64,000 nucleotides of DNA from Ovis canadensis (GCF_042477335.2 NC_091254.1:96967501-97031500); one strand, 5' to 3'. Counted from the stretch's first letter, positions 23,078 through 35,097 are shown. Notes: generated by a model from the sequence alone, not told the origin. A program made the numbers and translations.

Positions 23078-23289
23078 GTCTTCCCTGGTGGCTCAGACAG
23101 AAAAGCATCTGCCTACAGTGCAGGAGACCTGGGTTTGATCCCTGGGTTGGGAAGATCCCCTGGAGAAGGAAATGGCTAACCCACTCCAGTACTCTTGCCT
23201 GGAAAATCCCATGGATGGAGGAGCCTGGTGGGCTACAGTCCATGGGGTCGCAAAGAGTCGGACATGACTGAGCCACTTCAGTTTCAGAT
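23078..23289 (+). mobile_element. Bov-tA-type SINE with 14-bp imperfect TSD
   Basis: TCTACAATTGGGCT (23,064-23,077) and TCTAAAACTGGGCT (23,290-23,303), matching at 12 of 14 bases, bracket a full-length sense copy. Confidence 0.9.
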
Positions 23290-23303
23290 TCTAAAACTGG
23301 GCT

Positions 23304-23834
23304 ACCAGTTTTCCCAGAGGAAGTCACCTTATATATTAAATTTATTAATATAAATTTAGCTACTCTTGTCTAGATGCTTTGCAAATTTGCTGCTCCTTTT
23401 CCCAGCTCCAGAAACCTGAACTGGTTTAATTATTCCATTTGTAATAATATTTTTGTTGGCTCTGTTTTCCCGGGAGCCTAACTTGTAAAATATTATTAAA
23501 GAACTTATTTTCAAAGAACTGATAAAAGCTTTTATATAATTCCTTATCTAATAAAGCTATAACTTTAATACATATATGATGCATGTCCCAGTTTGAAAGT
23601 ATACTTTCCTGTTTCTGAATATTTGTAGATTTGGAGAAATTCTGCCTTTAACAACAACCCAATATTGGAGGAAAATGAATAAGGAAGCAGAAAATGAAAG
23701 TGAACAACTTTCCTTTTAGGTTTAACCAGAGTCCAAACATTCTAGAAGAAAGAGCACTCTGCAATAAAATTAAGAATGTTCCTCTCACATTTATTTATAC
23801 CAATTCCTGTCTGTCTAATAAAACTGTTTATATT
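23304..23834. other. Intergenic, AT-rich
   Basis: Nothing assigned. Confidence 0.45.
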
Positions 23835-23973
23835 AGTGCTTCTCAATATTTACAGTGCAAATGAATAATTGGAGATCTTGTTAAAATCTTGCAGGGGGTT
23901 TGGAATGGAGCCAGAGGTCCTGCATTTCTGACAAGCTCCCATCAAGCTGATGGTCCAGGACTGTGAACCACAG
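23835..23973. mobile_element. MER5A-like hAT MITE remnant
   Basis: The ends 'AGTGCTTCTCAA' and 'GAACCACAG' approximate the CAGTGGTTCTCAA inverted terminus. Inside are 'GGAGATCTTGTTAAAATCTT' and 'GACAAGCTCCCATCAAGCTG', in the order expected for MER5A. Confidence 0.6.
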
Positions 23974-23984
23974 TCTCGGCTGCT

Positions 23985-24380
23985 AGGACATTTTGTTGCT
24001 GTTGTTACATCCATAAGTCAAGTCGGACTCTTTTCGATCTCATGGGCAGCAACACACTAGGCTCCCCTGTTCTTCACTATCTCTTAGAATTTGCTCAAAA
24101 TGATGTCCATTGATTCGGTGATGCTATCCAACCATCTCATCCTCTGTCAACCCCTTCTCCTGCCCTCAGTCTTTCCCAGCAACAGGGTCTTTTCCAATGA
24201 GTCAGTTCTTCACATCAGGTGGCCAAAGTATTGGAGCTTCAGCTTCAGCATCAGTCCTTCCAGTGAATATTCAGGGTTGATTCCTTTAGGATTGACTGGT
24301 TTGATCTCCTTGCTGTCCAAGGGACTCTCAAAAGTCTTCTCCAACATCACAGTTTGAAAGCATCAATCCTTTGGCACTAG
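23985..24380 (-). mobile_element. BovB fragment, antisense
   Basis: From the reversed 3' end ('GTTGCTGTTGTTACATCCAT') through 'GGTGGCCAAAGTATTGGAGC' to 'GAAAGCATCAATCCTTTGGC'. It stops short of the RT core. Confidence 0.85.
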
Positions 24381-25355
24381 AGCACAATTATTTCCAGCAC
24401 TTTAAGGACAAGAAAACCTGTGCCTGCGTGTTAGGGGAATCTGATGGCCTCTGGATGAATCTTAAGGGTATGAATATGTCTCAGTTATATTTGACTTAAC
24501 CACAACACCTTAAGCTATTATGTCAATTTAGTTTTTTGCAAAAACAGTCATTCCCTGAAATTAATGGTAAATCTCTTCCTAAGTTAGTCCAACCAGAAAT
24601 AGTCCAGTTATGCATTACAGCATAGCAAACTCTCCCCAAACTCAGAGGCTTTAAATAACAGTCATTTCATTGTAGTTCACAAATCTGAGGGCCAGGAGTT
24701 CAGGCAGGGCCCTCTCCTACTCCCCAGATTCAGAGCATCTCTAGATGGTACCTTCAGCAGAGCAGCTGGACACCGGACACAAAGGTTCAGGCCTCAGGGT
24801 CAATGTGGGAACTGCCAGTTCTCTTAAAAGCAAGTCATGGACCACCAGGGCATCACTTTCACCCACACTCTGTCAGCCAAGGCCATCACAGGCCAGCCAA
24901 GTTTCCCGAGAAGGAGAAGCAGGCCTTCCTCTGGCCGGGAGAGCTGTCAAGAAACGCGCACCCATCTGGAATCTCCCACAGCTGCCTGACCTCAGAGAAC
25001 AGACTGACGTCATGGAACCAAAGCACGTCTGAGTATCTGTGTCCAGCAGTAGGAAGAACTGAAATGTTTATACCAATTTTTCCTCCTTAAAATTGGTCAT
25101 GTATTCCAGTTGAATTTCTTTGCATCTCTTTTCATTTCACTTGACTGTTAAAATCATAAGATGGAACTCATTTAGGTTTGCAGACACGTTTGTTAGTGCT
25201 GAGATATGTATCTCTCTCCGTCTCAGTTTTCTTCTTATTAAATTGAGTAAGAACTTATGTGATTGCTAAGCCTCCTTAGAACTCCATGATTCTAAGATAT
25301 TTAATCTATTTTGTCATTTCATATATAATACACTTGTACTAGTTTAAAAAATTAT
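24381..25355. repeat. Possible ancient interspersed repeat (24,600-25,040)
   Basis: 'AGCATAGCAAACTCTCCCCA', 'CTCAGAGGCTTTAAATAACA' and 'GAGGGCCAGGAGTTCAGGCA' resemble a widespread old mammalian repeat. I cannot name the family. The flanks are unassigned. Confidence 0.35.
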
Positions 25356-25525
25356 TTAATATATTTAATGTCTCAAAAGTATACCAATCCAAATTAAAAA
25401 AGTATATACATGTACTTACATATAATTTTACATAATATATAACATGCACTAATTATATGTAACATATACTATGTATAATTATATATAATACGTATTAATT
25501 ATATGTAATATATAACATGCATATT
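25356..25525. repeat. AT-rich low-complexity block with internal repeats
   Basis: AATATATAACATGCA occurs at 25,434-25,448 and 25,507-25,521, and TAATTATATGTAA at 25,450-25,462 and 25,496-25,508, in otherwise almost pure A/T sequence. Confidence 0.75.
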
Positions 25526-26369
25526 TATACCCTAACTCTCTGCCTCGGTTTTATTTCCAGCAAGTTATTCAAGAGCTTCTGCATAATTTAAGTACTGCTT
25601 ACTTAAAGATTTACCACTTTAATTACAGACATTCTCCCTCTTTGAAAATCCTTTAGATGTTTAGGGAAATCTTACAGCTCACTCAAGCCCATATAATTTA
25701 TTTATATAACAAAATTTTAAAAGTTAACTCAGACCTTCCTCAGTTTAGATTATGATCGACTGGTTTAAATTTTCCACCTTTTCTCATTTTGTACAAAACA
25801 CTCTCTTGCAGCCATAATTTCCAAAAAGTTAAAGTACCAAAAGGAAAAAATTGCACCCATCTACCTCAACCTCTATCTCCCTCTAAAACTGAGTGATAGT
25901 GAATCTTTGGATTGACACTCAAATCTAAAAAAGGGGAAGAAAAAAGAAGGTTACATTACAACAAAAATGTTGTGGAATTTTCTAGACATTTCTTTAAAAC
26001 TACTGGTGTATATTAACTCTTAAAGAGAACAAAAAAACATGTTTGTATAATAACATGTCACAGAAAGAAAAGGTCTCAGATTAGAAGAACCAAACATTTT
26101 CAGATGCATAAATTTCAGGCAAGGAATGAGAAGCCGGATGAGAAGAGGATACGAAAGGAAAGAGGAAAGGGCGGGACGGGGAAAGCCCACGTGCAGGAAG
26201 AAGGAAAGGACAAAGCACAGGGTCTGAGCAGTCGCCGGGCTGGTGCCCGCCAGGCCCTGCAGGCACCTCTCAGGAAACGCTCTGTTCAAGATGAGCAAGG
26301 ACTCGGAGCTGATGTGCCCAAAGTATTGTTCATCCCGTCTGAGATGTAGAATGGAGATGTTTCACTGAT
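25526..26369. other. Intergenic, nothing recognised
   Basis: A purine-rich stretch around 26,125-26,220 gives short open frames on both strands. No gene is supported. Confidence 0.45.
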
Positions 26370-26379
26370 GGTTCTTAAA

Positions 26380-26593
26380 TATTTGCTGCTGTTCAGTTGC
26401 TAAGTCATGTCTGATCCTTCATGATCCCATGGACTGTAGCCCACCAGGCTCCTCTGTCCATGGGATTCTCTAGGCAACAATACTGTGGTGGGGTGCCATT
26501 TCTTCCTCCAGGGGACCTTCCTAGAGCAGGGATCGAACCTGGGTCTCCTGCACTACAGGCAGATTCTTTACCACTGAGCTACCTGGGAAGCCC
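26380..26593 (-). mobile_element. Bov-tA-type SINE with 10-bp TSD
   Basis: GGTTCTTAAA at 26,370-26,379 and 26,594-26,603 flanks a full-length antisense copy. Confidence 0.92.
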
Positions 26594-26639
26594 GGTTCTT
26601 AAAGATGCACGGTTTCATCCCCACATTTGAAAAGTAAGC

Positions 26640-27240
26640 TATCATAGCTGAGTTGTGTCCCTGCCAGCCCCACTCATGCATTGAAGCTACTTTAAAATGT
26701 GCCTACTTGAGAAGGGAGATCCAACGAGTCCATTCTAAAGGAGATCAGCCCTGGGTGTTCTTTGGAAGGACTGATGTTAAAGCTGAAACTCCAATACTTT
26801 GGCCACCTCATGAGAAGAGTTGACTCATTGGAAAAGACTCTGATGCTGGGAGGGACTGGGGGCAGGAGGAGAAGGGGACGACTGAGGATGAGACAGCTGG
26901 ATGGCATCACTGACTCAATGGACGTGAGTCTGAGTGAACTCCGGGAGTTGGTGATGGACAGGGAGGCCTGGCGTGCTGCAATTCATGGGGTCACAGAGAG
27001 TCGGACACAACTGAGCGACTGAACTGAACTGAACTGAGAAGGGCGTTTGGGGGGTGATTATTCAAAATGAGGTCCTGAAGGTGGGCTGTAATCTCATCAT
27101 ACTGGTGTTCTCATCAGAAGGGGACACACAGAGACAGGAAGGACACAGCCACCGAGGAAAGACCACTTGAGGCCCTCGATCACCAGGCTGGGGTAGAGTC
27201 TGCCCGGCGTCTCCACCATAACATTACACTTCTCCTTCCG
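26640..27240 (+). repeat. Ancient interspersed repeat split by BovB
   Basis: 'GTTGTGTCCCTGCCAGCCCC' (26,652-26,671) and, beyond the BovB, 'AAAATGAGGTCCTGAAGGTG' and 'AGAAGGGGACACACAGAGAC' read as one old mammalian repeat interrupted by the younger insertion. The family is not named. Confidence 0.45.
26717..27034 (+). mobile_element. BovB 3' end, sense, with 9-bp TSD
   Basis: About 320 bases of BovB, from 'ATCCAACGAGTCCATTCTAA' to the GAACTGAACT tail. TGAGAAGGG at 26,708-26,716 and 27,035-27,043 is the likely target-site duplication. Confidence 0.88.
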
Positions 27241-27533
27241 TCCACACCGTATGGCAAGATTTCAACATCCTCAAGCCTCAGTTTCTTCCTGTTGTAAAAT
27301 ATGGACAAAACTACCTCACAGTGTTACGGAAGCAGTTCTGTGAAATGGTGTTTTCAGTCTGCTGATGGTCACAGGCAGCATCTATTCTATGTGAACCTTG
27401 AGCAGAACAGCGAAGGTGCAGGCTCATGCGGCTTTCAGCCCCGGTTCCAAAGCCAAGGAGGGTCTTACAAAACACTACTCCAACCCATTCTCCATGAGCC
27501 TGTAGCCCCCAGTGTCAGAGTCCATCCTTGCAG
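27241..27533. other. Intergenic, nothing recognised
   Basis: No supported feature. Confidence 0.4.
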
Positions 27534-27750
27534 CGAAAGCCAAAGTGAAGCCACTCAGTCGTGTCCGACTCTTTGCAACCCCATGGACTGTAGCCTACCA
27601 GGCTCCTCCGTCCATGGGATTTTCCAGGCAAGAATACTGGAGTAGGTTGCCATTTCCTTCTCCAGGAGATCTTCCCAACCCAGGGACTGAACCCGGGTCT
27701 CCCACATTGTAGGCAGAAGCTTTAGCCTCTGAGCCACCAGGGAAGTTCCA
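27534..27750 (-). mobile_element. Bov-A2-type SINE, antisense
   Basis: It begins 'GAAAGCCAAAGTGAAGCCAC' and ends 'GAGCCACCAGGGAAGTTCC'. Confidence 0.9.
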
Positions 27751-27794
27751 TATCTCTCCCCATTTTCTCAGTCAGAGAACACTGCTGACTTTTA

Positions 27795-28390
27795 AAAATG
27801 CACAAAGTGAGGGTTGTGAGTCAAGTTTTATTTGGGGCAAAATGAGTACTATAGCCCGGGAGATGGCACCCCAGATAGCTCTGAGAGACTGCTCTGAAGC
27901 GGTAGGGTGAAGGTCAGTATATCTGTGGTTTTGGTGACTGGGAAATGCATGCAATAAAGCACATATTTTCTGCAGAATGTTGCTGCCAGTCACCAGGAGA
28001 AGACGTCACCAGGAAGGAATTTACTGCTTTTCTAGACATGAAGAAATGCAAGAACTGCACTTATAAAATCAGCCCCTGAGAACATTTAACTCTCTGAAGA
28101 CCTGTTCTGCCAGTTTCTCGGGAGCACGGCGTGCCTCATTTCTGCTCTCCACCCTGAGCACCTCTCAGGGGCGGTTGAAGGTCAGCAGGAGCACGGCATG
28201 CCTCATTTCTGCTCTCCACTCTGAACACCTCTCAGGGGCGGTCGACAGCAGCGCACAATCTCATCCTTGTAGAGGCAGATGGTGTGCACCAACGCAAGTA
28301 CCAATTTGTCATTGACAACACCCAGCACTTCATACCTTCTTCAAGGGTACAAAGTCTACCACACACTCCCCCAGCAAGTCCTGTGGCCAC
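27795..28390 (-). mobile_element. Ruminant ERV LTR-like block, antisense
   Basis: 'GTTTTATTTGGGGCAAAATG', 'AGCCCGGGAGATGGCACCCC' and 'CAGATAGCTCTGAGAGACTG' match my recollection of a ruminant endogenous-retrovirus LTR (BTLTR-type) read in reverse. The orientation follows from the TTTATT near the left edge being an AATAAA on the minus strand. No gag, pol or env sequence accompanies it, so a solo LTR is likely. A 67-bp tandem duplication lies within it (28,121-28,178 and 28,188-28,245). Confidence 0.5.
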
Positions 28391-28858
28391 TTCTGCTCAA
28401 AGGTCTGAAAAACAATAAGTAGCAAGGAATTTTTTTATCATCCCTTGTTTTCCTCTTATGCTGCTATCTGTTCCATCAGTTCCTCATGAGCAGCCTCATG
28501 GAATAATATTTAGCTGGCCCCTTTTGGACACTCTCCCAGTTTTCCAGTCTAACACTACTAAGATAAAAATACAAATTTAAGACTGCAATAGTACATAATA
28601 TTTAATCAATTAATGATAGGAGTTCACTATATAAAGTACAAGTGGAGTGGGAAAAATCCCCCCAAAATAGAAGTAAAGATTAAATTTCCCCAAAAAACCC
28701 ATTAAGATTACTATGGCTCTAGATAACACAGAGTGCCTACGTACCAATCCTTTTTTTGTTGTTGTTGTTATTCAGGCTAGAAACACAGTCGGAGTTCAGA
28801 GAAAAGAAAAGTTAGAGAAGGCCGGCGTGAATGAAGAACGTTGCCTGCTGTTTGTTGC
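28391..28858. other. Intergenic, nothing recognised
   Basis: A (GTT)n run lies near 28,758-28,770. Nothing else is assigned. Confidence 0.45.
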
Positions 28859-29068
28859 GCTGCTGGTCAGTCACTAAGTCTCGTCCTATCCTTTGCCACC
28901 CCATGGACCGTAGCCCGCCAGGCTCCTCTGTCCATGGGACTCCCCAGGCAAGAACACTGGAGTGGGTTGCTACGCCCTCTTCCAGGGGACTTTCCTGACC
29001 AAGGGATTAACCCTCGTCTCCTGTATTGGCAGCCTGGTTTTTTTACCACTGAGCCACCAGGGAAAACC
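28859..29068 (-). mobile_element. Bov-tA-type SINE, antisense
   Basis: 'GTAGCCCGCCAGGCTCCTCT' block and reversed head 'GAGCCACCAGGGAAAACC'. Confidence 0.9.
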
Positions 29069-29676
29069 TTATTCTGATATGCTGTACTACAGAATCAGGT
29101 CTTTGTTTAAAGAACTTAAAAACTGTGTATGCAGGGGTCATTCTCATAATATTCCACACTTTCTACTCTATCTCATACTCTGGGCCCAGTCACCTTCTCC
29201 CATCAGCAGACGGGCTGGAGGGCAGGTCTACAGGCTCTATTTTGCTATCAGCAAAATGAATTAGAATCAGATTGTACCCAACAACTTACAATTAGAATGA
29301 AACATGTCTCCTTTTTTCCATTAGTATAAACTTGTGAAACAATGAAGGAATCATTAAAATGGAATCGGAAAAATTAAATCAGCCAACAGGAAAAAATGGG
29401 CATATCTTATGAGTTTCACCGGGGGAGAAAAATAAGACTTCAGATTTCAGTGTTCAATTTCATTTTTCACTATCTCATTTTTTTTTTCAAGTTCATATTT
29501 AATTTTCCTGGAACTTTTCCCTTGGTACAAAAGTACTAAAAAATCCAGAAAAACATCAAGACAAGAAAGCACTCATAACTCTCTCATTTACAGTGAATTC
29601 ATATTCAAATTTTGTTATATGATCCACAGGTTATATTTTTTCCATGCAAGTTTTTTTTTTTAAATTGCATAGTGTT
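29069..29676. other. Intergenic, nothing recognised
   Basis: AT-rich. No supported feature. Confidence 0.45.
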
Positions 29677-29690
29677 TATATCCTTTTGCA

Positions 29691-29894
29691 GGCTTCCCTG
29701 GTGGCTCAGCTGGTAAAGAATCCACCTGCAGTGTGGGAGACCTGGGTATGATCCCTGGGTTGATCCCTGGGTTGGGAAGATCCCCTGGAGAAGGGAAAGC
29801 CTACCTGCTCCAGTATTCTGGCCTGGAGAATTCCATGGGCTGTATACTCCATGGGGTCACAAAGAGTCAGACATGAATGAGTGGCTCACTTCAC
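29691..29894 (+). mobile_element. Bov-tA-type SINE with 14-bp TSD
   Basis: TATATCCTTTTGCA (29,677-29,690) and TATACCCTTTTGCA (29,895-29,908) flank it. Inside, 'TGATCCCTGGGT' is tandemly duplicated near 29,750-29,773. Confidence 0.92.
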
Positions 29895-30101
29895 TATACC
29901 CTTTTGCACACATTGTGTGCTATGAAATCTTCCTCAATAATCTAATAGCTGTATTATGTCATTATATGAAGTTCTTTATTTGACTTAACCATTTAGATTG
30001 TTCCCCAATGTTTTCTATTGCAAATAGTGTTGTGACAAGCTCCCTTGCATATATGTCTCTCCATACACAGAATTTCATTGTAAAGAGTGACGCTAACCAT
30101 G

Positions 30102-30237
30102 AGGGCTTCATTGACGGCTCAAACAGTAAAGAATCTGCCTGTAATGCAGGATACTTGGGTTTGATCCCTGGGTCAGGAGGATCCCCTGGAGAAGGGAATG
30201 GCTACCTACCCTAGTATTCTTGCTGGGAGAATTCATG
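30102..30237 (+). mobile_element. 3'-truncated Bov-tA SINE
   Basis: Head and middle only: 'GGCTTCATTGACGGCTCAAA' to 'TATTCTTGCTGGGAGAATTC'. Confidence 0.8.
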
Positions 30238-32309
30238 AAAAATGTAACCCCCACATTCCTACTATGTTAAAATAAATGAATATGATTAAAATTATGCATA
30301 TCGTCTCCACCTCTCCCATCAGGTATTTGATGGCAACTGATGATTAGCAACTGCTCCTACAGTGATCTCATTTACGCTAATTAACAAAATCAAATAAGGT
30401 TGAAATTTATTGTCCTGCTCAGTGAATCATGAGTCTGGCAGCTGCTCCTACCAAGGCTGGCATTGGAGCCTGGTTGTAACAGATTGTCTGAAAAAGTATT
30501 TTCCTGATTACCTTCTAATGAATTTATTCTTAGGAGACAATAGTACGAGAAATACATCAAGAGATTTCTCTACTGAAAAAATTTTAAGCTAATTTTACAT
30601 GAGGATTTCCTATACAAAAGAGGAAGTTCCTTCAATTAATAAGCTTACCCTGATGGAAACCAGGAAGCTATGGTTTCATGTTATCATGGGCTAATGTACC
30701 ATCATTTATTTAATCAAACTTCTGTCATATTTAATTTATTCTCTCTTCTTCATCATAGTATAATTTTACAGCAACTATGCTATGCTTATAAATATATGTT
30801 TTTGTATATGTGTAACAACTTGTGAAAGATAAATCTCTGAAAATTCACTCACTTAAAATACAGACTATAAGCACATTTTAAATTTTGTTGGCTATTTTCA
30901 TTCAGAATACCAATATATACATGATGTAAATATTTGCATCAAAAAAAGCATGAGAATATTTATTTTCCTCACATTTTTAACAGCAAAATACTTTCAAAGT
31001 TTTGGTTTGCAAATCAAATGGCAAGAAGAAAAATAGTTTGTCATTGTTATGGATGAGGAGGATATATTTTTTAAGTTTAAAAACCTTGTGTTTTGTTAGA
31101 AGTATATTTTTATGTTTTTGAACAGTTTTTAATATACTTCTATTTGTTATTTTTTATCTAGTTGATAGCCTTTCTTCTCAGAGGTCTTTACATAGTAAAG
31201 GAAATTCATTTTTCTGGTATTTCGTTACAAATGCTTTTCCTGTGTCTCCTCCTTCGACTTATGGCATTTACTGGAGTATTTTTACAAATTCTATTCCTTA
31301 AATTTAGCAATCTTTTCTTCTCTGGCTTCTATTTTTGTTTTTGTTTTCAGTACTTACAACACTCTTCTCCTGAATTTGTATTATTTGCATGGCTTCCTTC
31401 TATTTTCATCTATCTGTTTATTTGAGATGTATTTAAACAACGAAAGAGGCTTTGTTTCCTAGATGATTACACTGTTGTCTCCAAGCTACTTATTAAATCA
31501 TTCGTGGTTTCCCTCAGTGACATGAAGCATTACCTTTATAAAACACTGAAGTTCTCATATGCATCCATCGGAATTCGGCAAAACCAAACAGCTCAGAATT
31601 CTTTACCCCAGTAGGTAGCCAACAAAGACTTTATCCAGGCTGAGGCTGAGTTAAACATAGCACTGTTATTTAAATCTAGAGGTTAGAGTCTATCTCCTAA
31701 CAATAAAATGGTCACATTAGGCAAAATCGAGAGATATACTGAAATTTAAAGGCATTCATCCCATCAAAGGATTAAATTATATTTATGGGACATGATTTAC
31801 ACTTCATACCTAGAGATAAAACACATTGTATTATACTCTTTCTTTTAGATTTTGCAAATCACTTTATTGTGTTCATTTTATCAGACCCAATCCAAATTAC
31901 ACAGTGACTCGTGGGCCAGAGAAAATCAGTTTATAAATACAGACAGTAGAATTTTTCTATAAATTCATTTTGTTTCTTTGTAATTATTAAAGTTGTACTG
32001 TGGATTCTTGCTAATCCCCTGCCCCCTACACATACAGTGTGGTAAAACTGAGAGAAATGTATTCTGATTTAGCAAACATACCCCAGAGAAAAACCTATAG
32101 TTTTCTTGGTCTTAATGAGCCAATTTATATACACTCATATCCCAGCCATCAAAAATTGGCTCAGGTCCTGATTCCTATCTTTTTCATTATAAACGCTCCA
32201 ACTTATCAAAAAGCACGCAGTGTCTCTCGGGCCTCTGAGGCTTGGCTGGGGTCCTCCAGACAGAGGGTCATGGGACGGTCTTCCAGACTGGTAATTAATA
32301 ATAAATAGC
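30238..32309. other. Intergenic, AT-rich, nothing recognised
   Basis: About 2 kb without an assignable gene, RNA or repeat. The 87-codon frame at 31,162-31,425 (+) is composition-driven, rich in F, L and I. Confidence 0.45.
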
Positions 32310-32530
32310 ATTTGCAGAGTACTTCACATCTTCAAAGGACTCTGCAAACAGTAATTAACCCACATTCTAACACTTTTAAAGGAAGAAGCAGGAATTAGCT
32401 TTTGGTTTATGAATGAGAAACTGACTTCCAATGAAGCTGTGATTATGCATGGTCTTTTGGAGTTACAAGGAATATCAGGGCTTCTTTCCTTACATTTCAG
32501 GTGAATCAGTCTCAGCCTCACCGTTATCGA
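32310..32530 (+). repeat. MIR/L3-class ancient repeat remnant
   Basis: 'GCATTTGCAGAGTACTTCAC' followed by 'GAATGAGAAACTGACTTCCA' resembles the old repeat that encodes 'agcactttcacatacatt' and 'gatgaggaaactgaggctca'. Confidence 0.4.
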
Positions 32531-33055
32531 CATTTGGGTCTGGATCATTACCTCGGGAGGGGACCTTTTCTGCTCCTTGTAGGATATTTAACAGCATCCT
32601 TGACCTCTGACCCCTTGAGGCCAGTCATACCACCCAAGTCCTGACAAATCAAAAGCTCTCCAGTGTTGACAAACCCCTGGTGGGCAAAAGTCACTCCCAG
32701 CTTCTATGATTTGCAATTGCCACTTTGTGGGAGAAAGGGCCAAAAAAAAAGACTGGTAATGCCCGTTACAGGGTTTCTGGTACAAACAAAGTTTTTTTCT
32801 CCAATTCACATTCTGTTGTTACGTGTATCACAGAACCTCTGCACTTATTGTTTTTCCTCCTCATTTATATATAAAAATATAACTGATGAGATACAGCCTT
32901 CTAAATATAGCTCTAATATGAACTCACATGTGTGCGTGCACACACACACTTACATAGTCCTCATGACAACTGCATAAACCAGGCACCACCACTGCCCTAC
33001 TTTACACAAGAGGAATCTTGGACACAGAAAAGTTGAGCTTGTCTAAGTCGGTAAA
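32531..33055. other. Intergenic with short CA repeat
   Basis: An alternating GTGTGCGTGCACACACACAC stretch lies near 32,930-32,949. 32,980-33,050 has the same MIR-class flavour as the previous block. Confidence 0.4.
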
Positions 33056-33261
33056 AAGTGTCAGTCGCTCAGTCACGTCTGACTCTTTGTGGCCCCATGG
33101 ACTGTAGCCAGTCAGGTTCCTCCGTCCATGGAGTTGTCCAGGCAAGATTACTGAGTGAATAGCCATTTCCTTCTCCAGGGGATCTTCCTGACCCAGGGAT
33201 CAAACTAGGGTGGCCTCCTGCATTGCAGACAGATTCTTCATCTGAGCCGCAGGGAAGCCCC
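33056..33261 (-). mobile_element. Bov-tA-type SINE, antisense
   Basis: 'GTGTCAGTCGCTCAGTCACG' to 'TCTGAGCCGCAGGGAAGCCC'. Confidence 0.88.
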
Positions 33262-33914
33262 TAGGTAGGCAAGTCTAGGTTCAGCTCAGGCACTTTTCTT
33301 CCAGGGTCTGAGCTGTCGATGACTGAGCTATACCTGGATATATGTTGTGTGTGCTTTCTCTCCCCCGCAGCAATGAGTTTTGCCGCAGTGGAAACTGTTC
33401 GGTAAGTGTCAGCATAAAGCCTCTAAAAAACAACAGTGGTGATATGAATCAGGAAAACAGAAGGTTTCGAGAAAAGCAGTGGGGCAGCTGGGCCGGCGTA
33501 TATTTGTGAATAAGTATATGGTGAATCACTCAATAAACACAAGACACATTGAAGCATAAAAGACTCACAAAGCATGATTCATATCCTCAAGGGGCCAATC
33601 CAGAATATGATATCAGATAAAAAGATTACAAGGCAGAAAATTATAAGGAATATCTCAAATTCTAAATTTCTGGGTGGTAGGGAGAAGATTTATTATGCCA
33701 AAGGCACTAGGGTAGATCATCTGGCAAAAACGTCATGTGAGCTGTGACTTTACAGATGAGTAGGATTTGAAATTTGAGGAATGAGTCCTTCAGAGGACAT
33801 TTCAGATGGAAGACATGAGATATTCATAAAGTTGAAAGGATGAAGTGTAATAAGTCGGTTTGGTTGGAATTGGCTAAGCAGAGGGAAATGAGATTGAAAA
33901 ATTATCAGTTTGGT
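33262..33914. other. Intergenic, nothing recognised
   Basis: No supported feature. Confidence 0.45.
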
Positions 33915-34484
33915 AATAGGTTACTGCAGCCATGAAATTAAAAGACGCTTACTCCTTGGAAGGAAAGTTATGACCAACCTAGATAGCATATTGAAAAGCA
34001 GAGATATTACTTTGCCAACAAAAGTCCGTCTAGTCAAGGCTACAGTTTTTCCAGTGGTCGTGTATGGATGTGAGAGTTGGACTGTGAAGAAGGCTGAGCA
34101 CTGAAGAATTGAGGCTTTTGAACTGTGGTGTTGGAGAAGACTCTTGAGAGTCCCTTGGACTGCAGGAGATCCAACCAGTCCATTCTGAAGGAGATCGGTC
34201 CTGGATGTTCTTTGGCAGGAATGATGCTAAAGCTGAAACTCCAGTACTTTGGCCACCTCATGTGAAGAGTTGACTCATTGGAAAAGACTCTGATGCTGGG
34301 AGGGATTGGGGGCAGGAGGAAAAGGGGACAACAGAGGATAAGAGAGCTGGATGGCATCACCGACTCGATGGACATGAGTTTGAGTGAACTCAGTGAGTTG
34401 GTGATGGACAGGGAGGCCTGGTGTGCTGCGATTCATGGGGTCGCAGAGAGTCGGACACAACTGAGCGACTGAACTGAACTGAAT
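33915..34484 (+). mobile_element. BovB 3' end, sense (left half of inverted pair)
   Basis: From 'CTGCAGCCATGAAATTAAAA' to the tail 'GAACTGAACTGAA'. TTTGGTAAT occurs just before it (33,909-33,917) and twice just after (34,497-34,513), which may be a target-site duplication. It translates in part to VYGCESWTVKKAE, then a stop. Confidence 0.9.
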
Positions 34485-34529
34485 AGGTAATCACTATTTG
34501 GTAATTTGGTAATCGATAATTCAGCTCAG

Positions 34530-35097
34530 TCATGCATTCAGCTTTCTTTATAGTCCAACTCTCACATCCATACACGACCACTGGAAAAACTGTAGCCTTG
34601 ACTAGACGGACCTTTGTTGGCAAAGTAATGTCTCTGCTTTTCAATATGCTATCTAGGTTGGTCATAACTTTTCTTCCAAGGAGTAAGCGTCTTTTAATTT
34701 CATGGCTGCAGTCACCATTTGCAGTGATTTTGGAGCCCCCCAAAAATAAAATCTGACACTGTTTCCACTGTTTCCCCATCTATTTCCCATGAAGTGATGG
34801 GACCAGATGCCATGATCTTCGTTTTCTGAATGTTGAGCTTTAAGCCAACCTTTTCACTCTCCTCTTTCACTTTCATCAAGAGGCTTTTTAGTTCCTCTTC
34901 ACTTTCTGCCATAAGGGTGGTGTCATCTGCATATCTGAGGTTATTGATATTTCTCCTGGCAATCTTGATTCCAGCTTGTGCTTCTTCCAGCCCAGTCTGT
35001 TTCTCATGATGTACTCTGCATATAAGTTAAATAAGCAGGGTGACAGTATACAGCCTTGACGTACTCCTTTTTCTATCTGGAACCAGTCTGTTTTTCC
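34530..35097 (-). mobile_element. BovB internal fragment, antisense (right half)
   Basis: Reversed BovB spanning the end of the RT domain (minus-strand frame with AESEEELKSLLMKVKEE, near 34,870-34,912) and the downstream VYGCESW segment. It has neither end of the element. Its left 180 bases are complementary to 33,921-34,103. Confidence 0.88.

Noticed and set aside
27795-28390. A provirus with genes
   Set aside because: Only LTR-like sequence is seen. No gag, pol or env similarity is present on either side.
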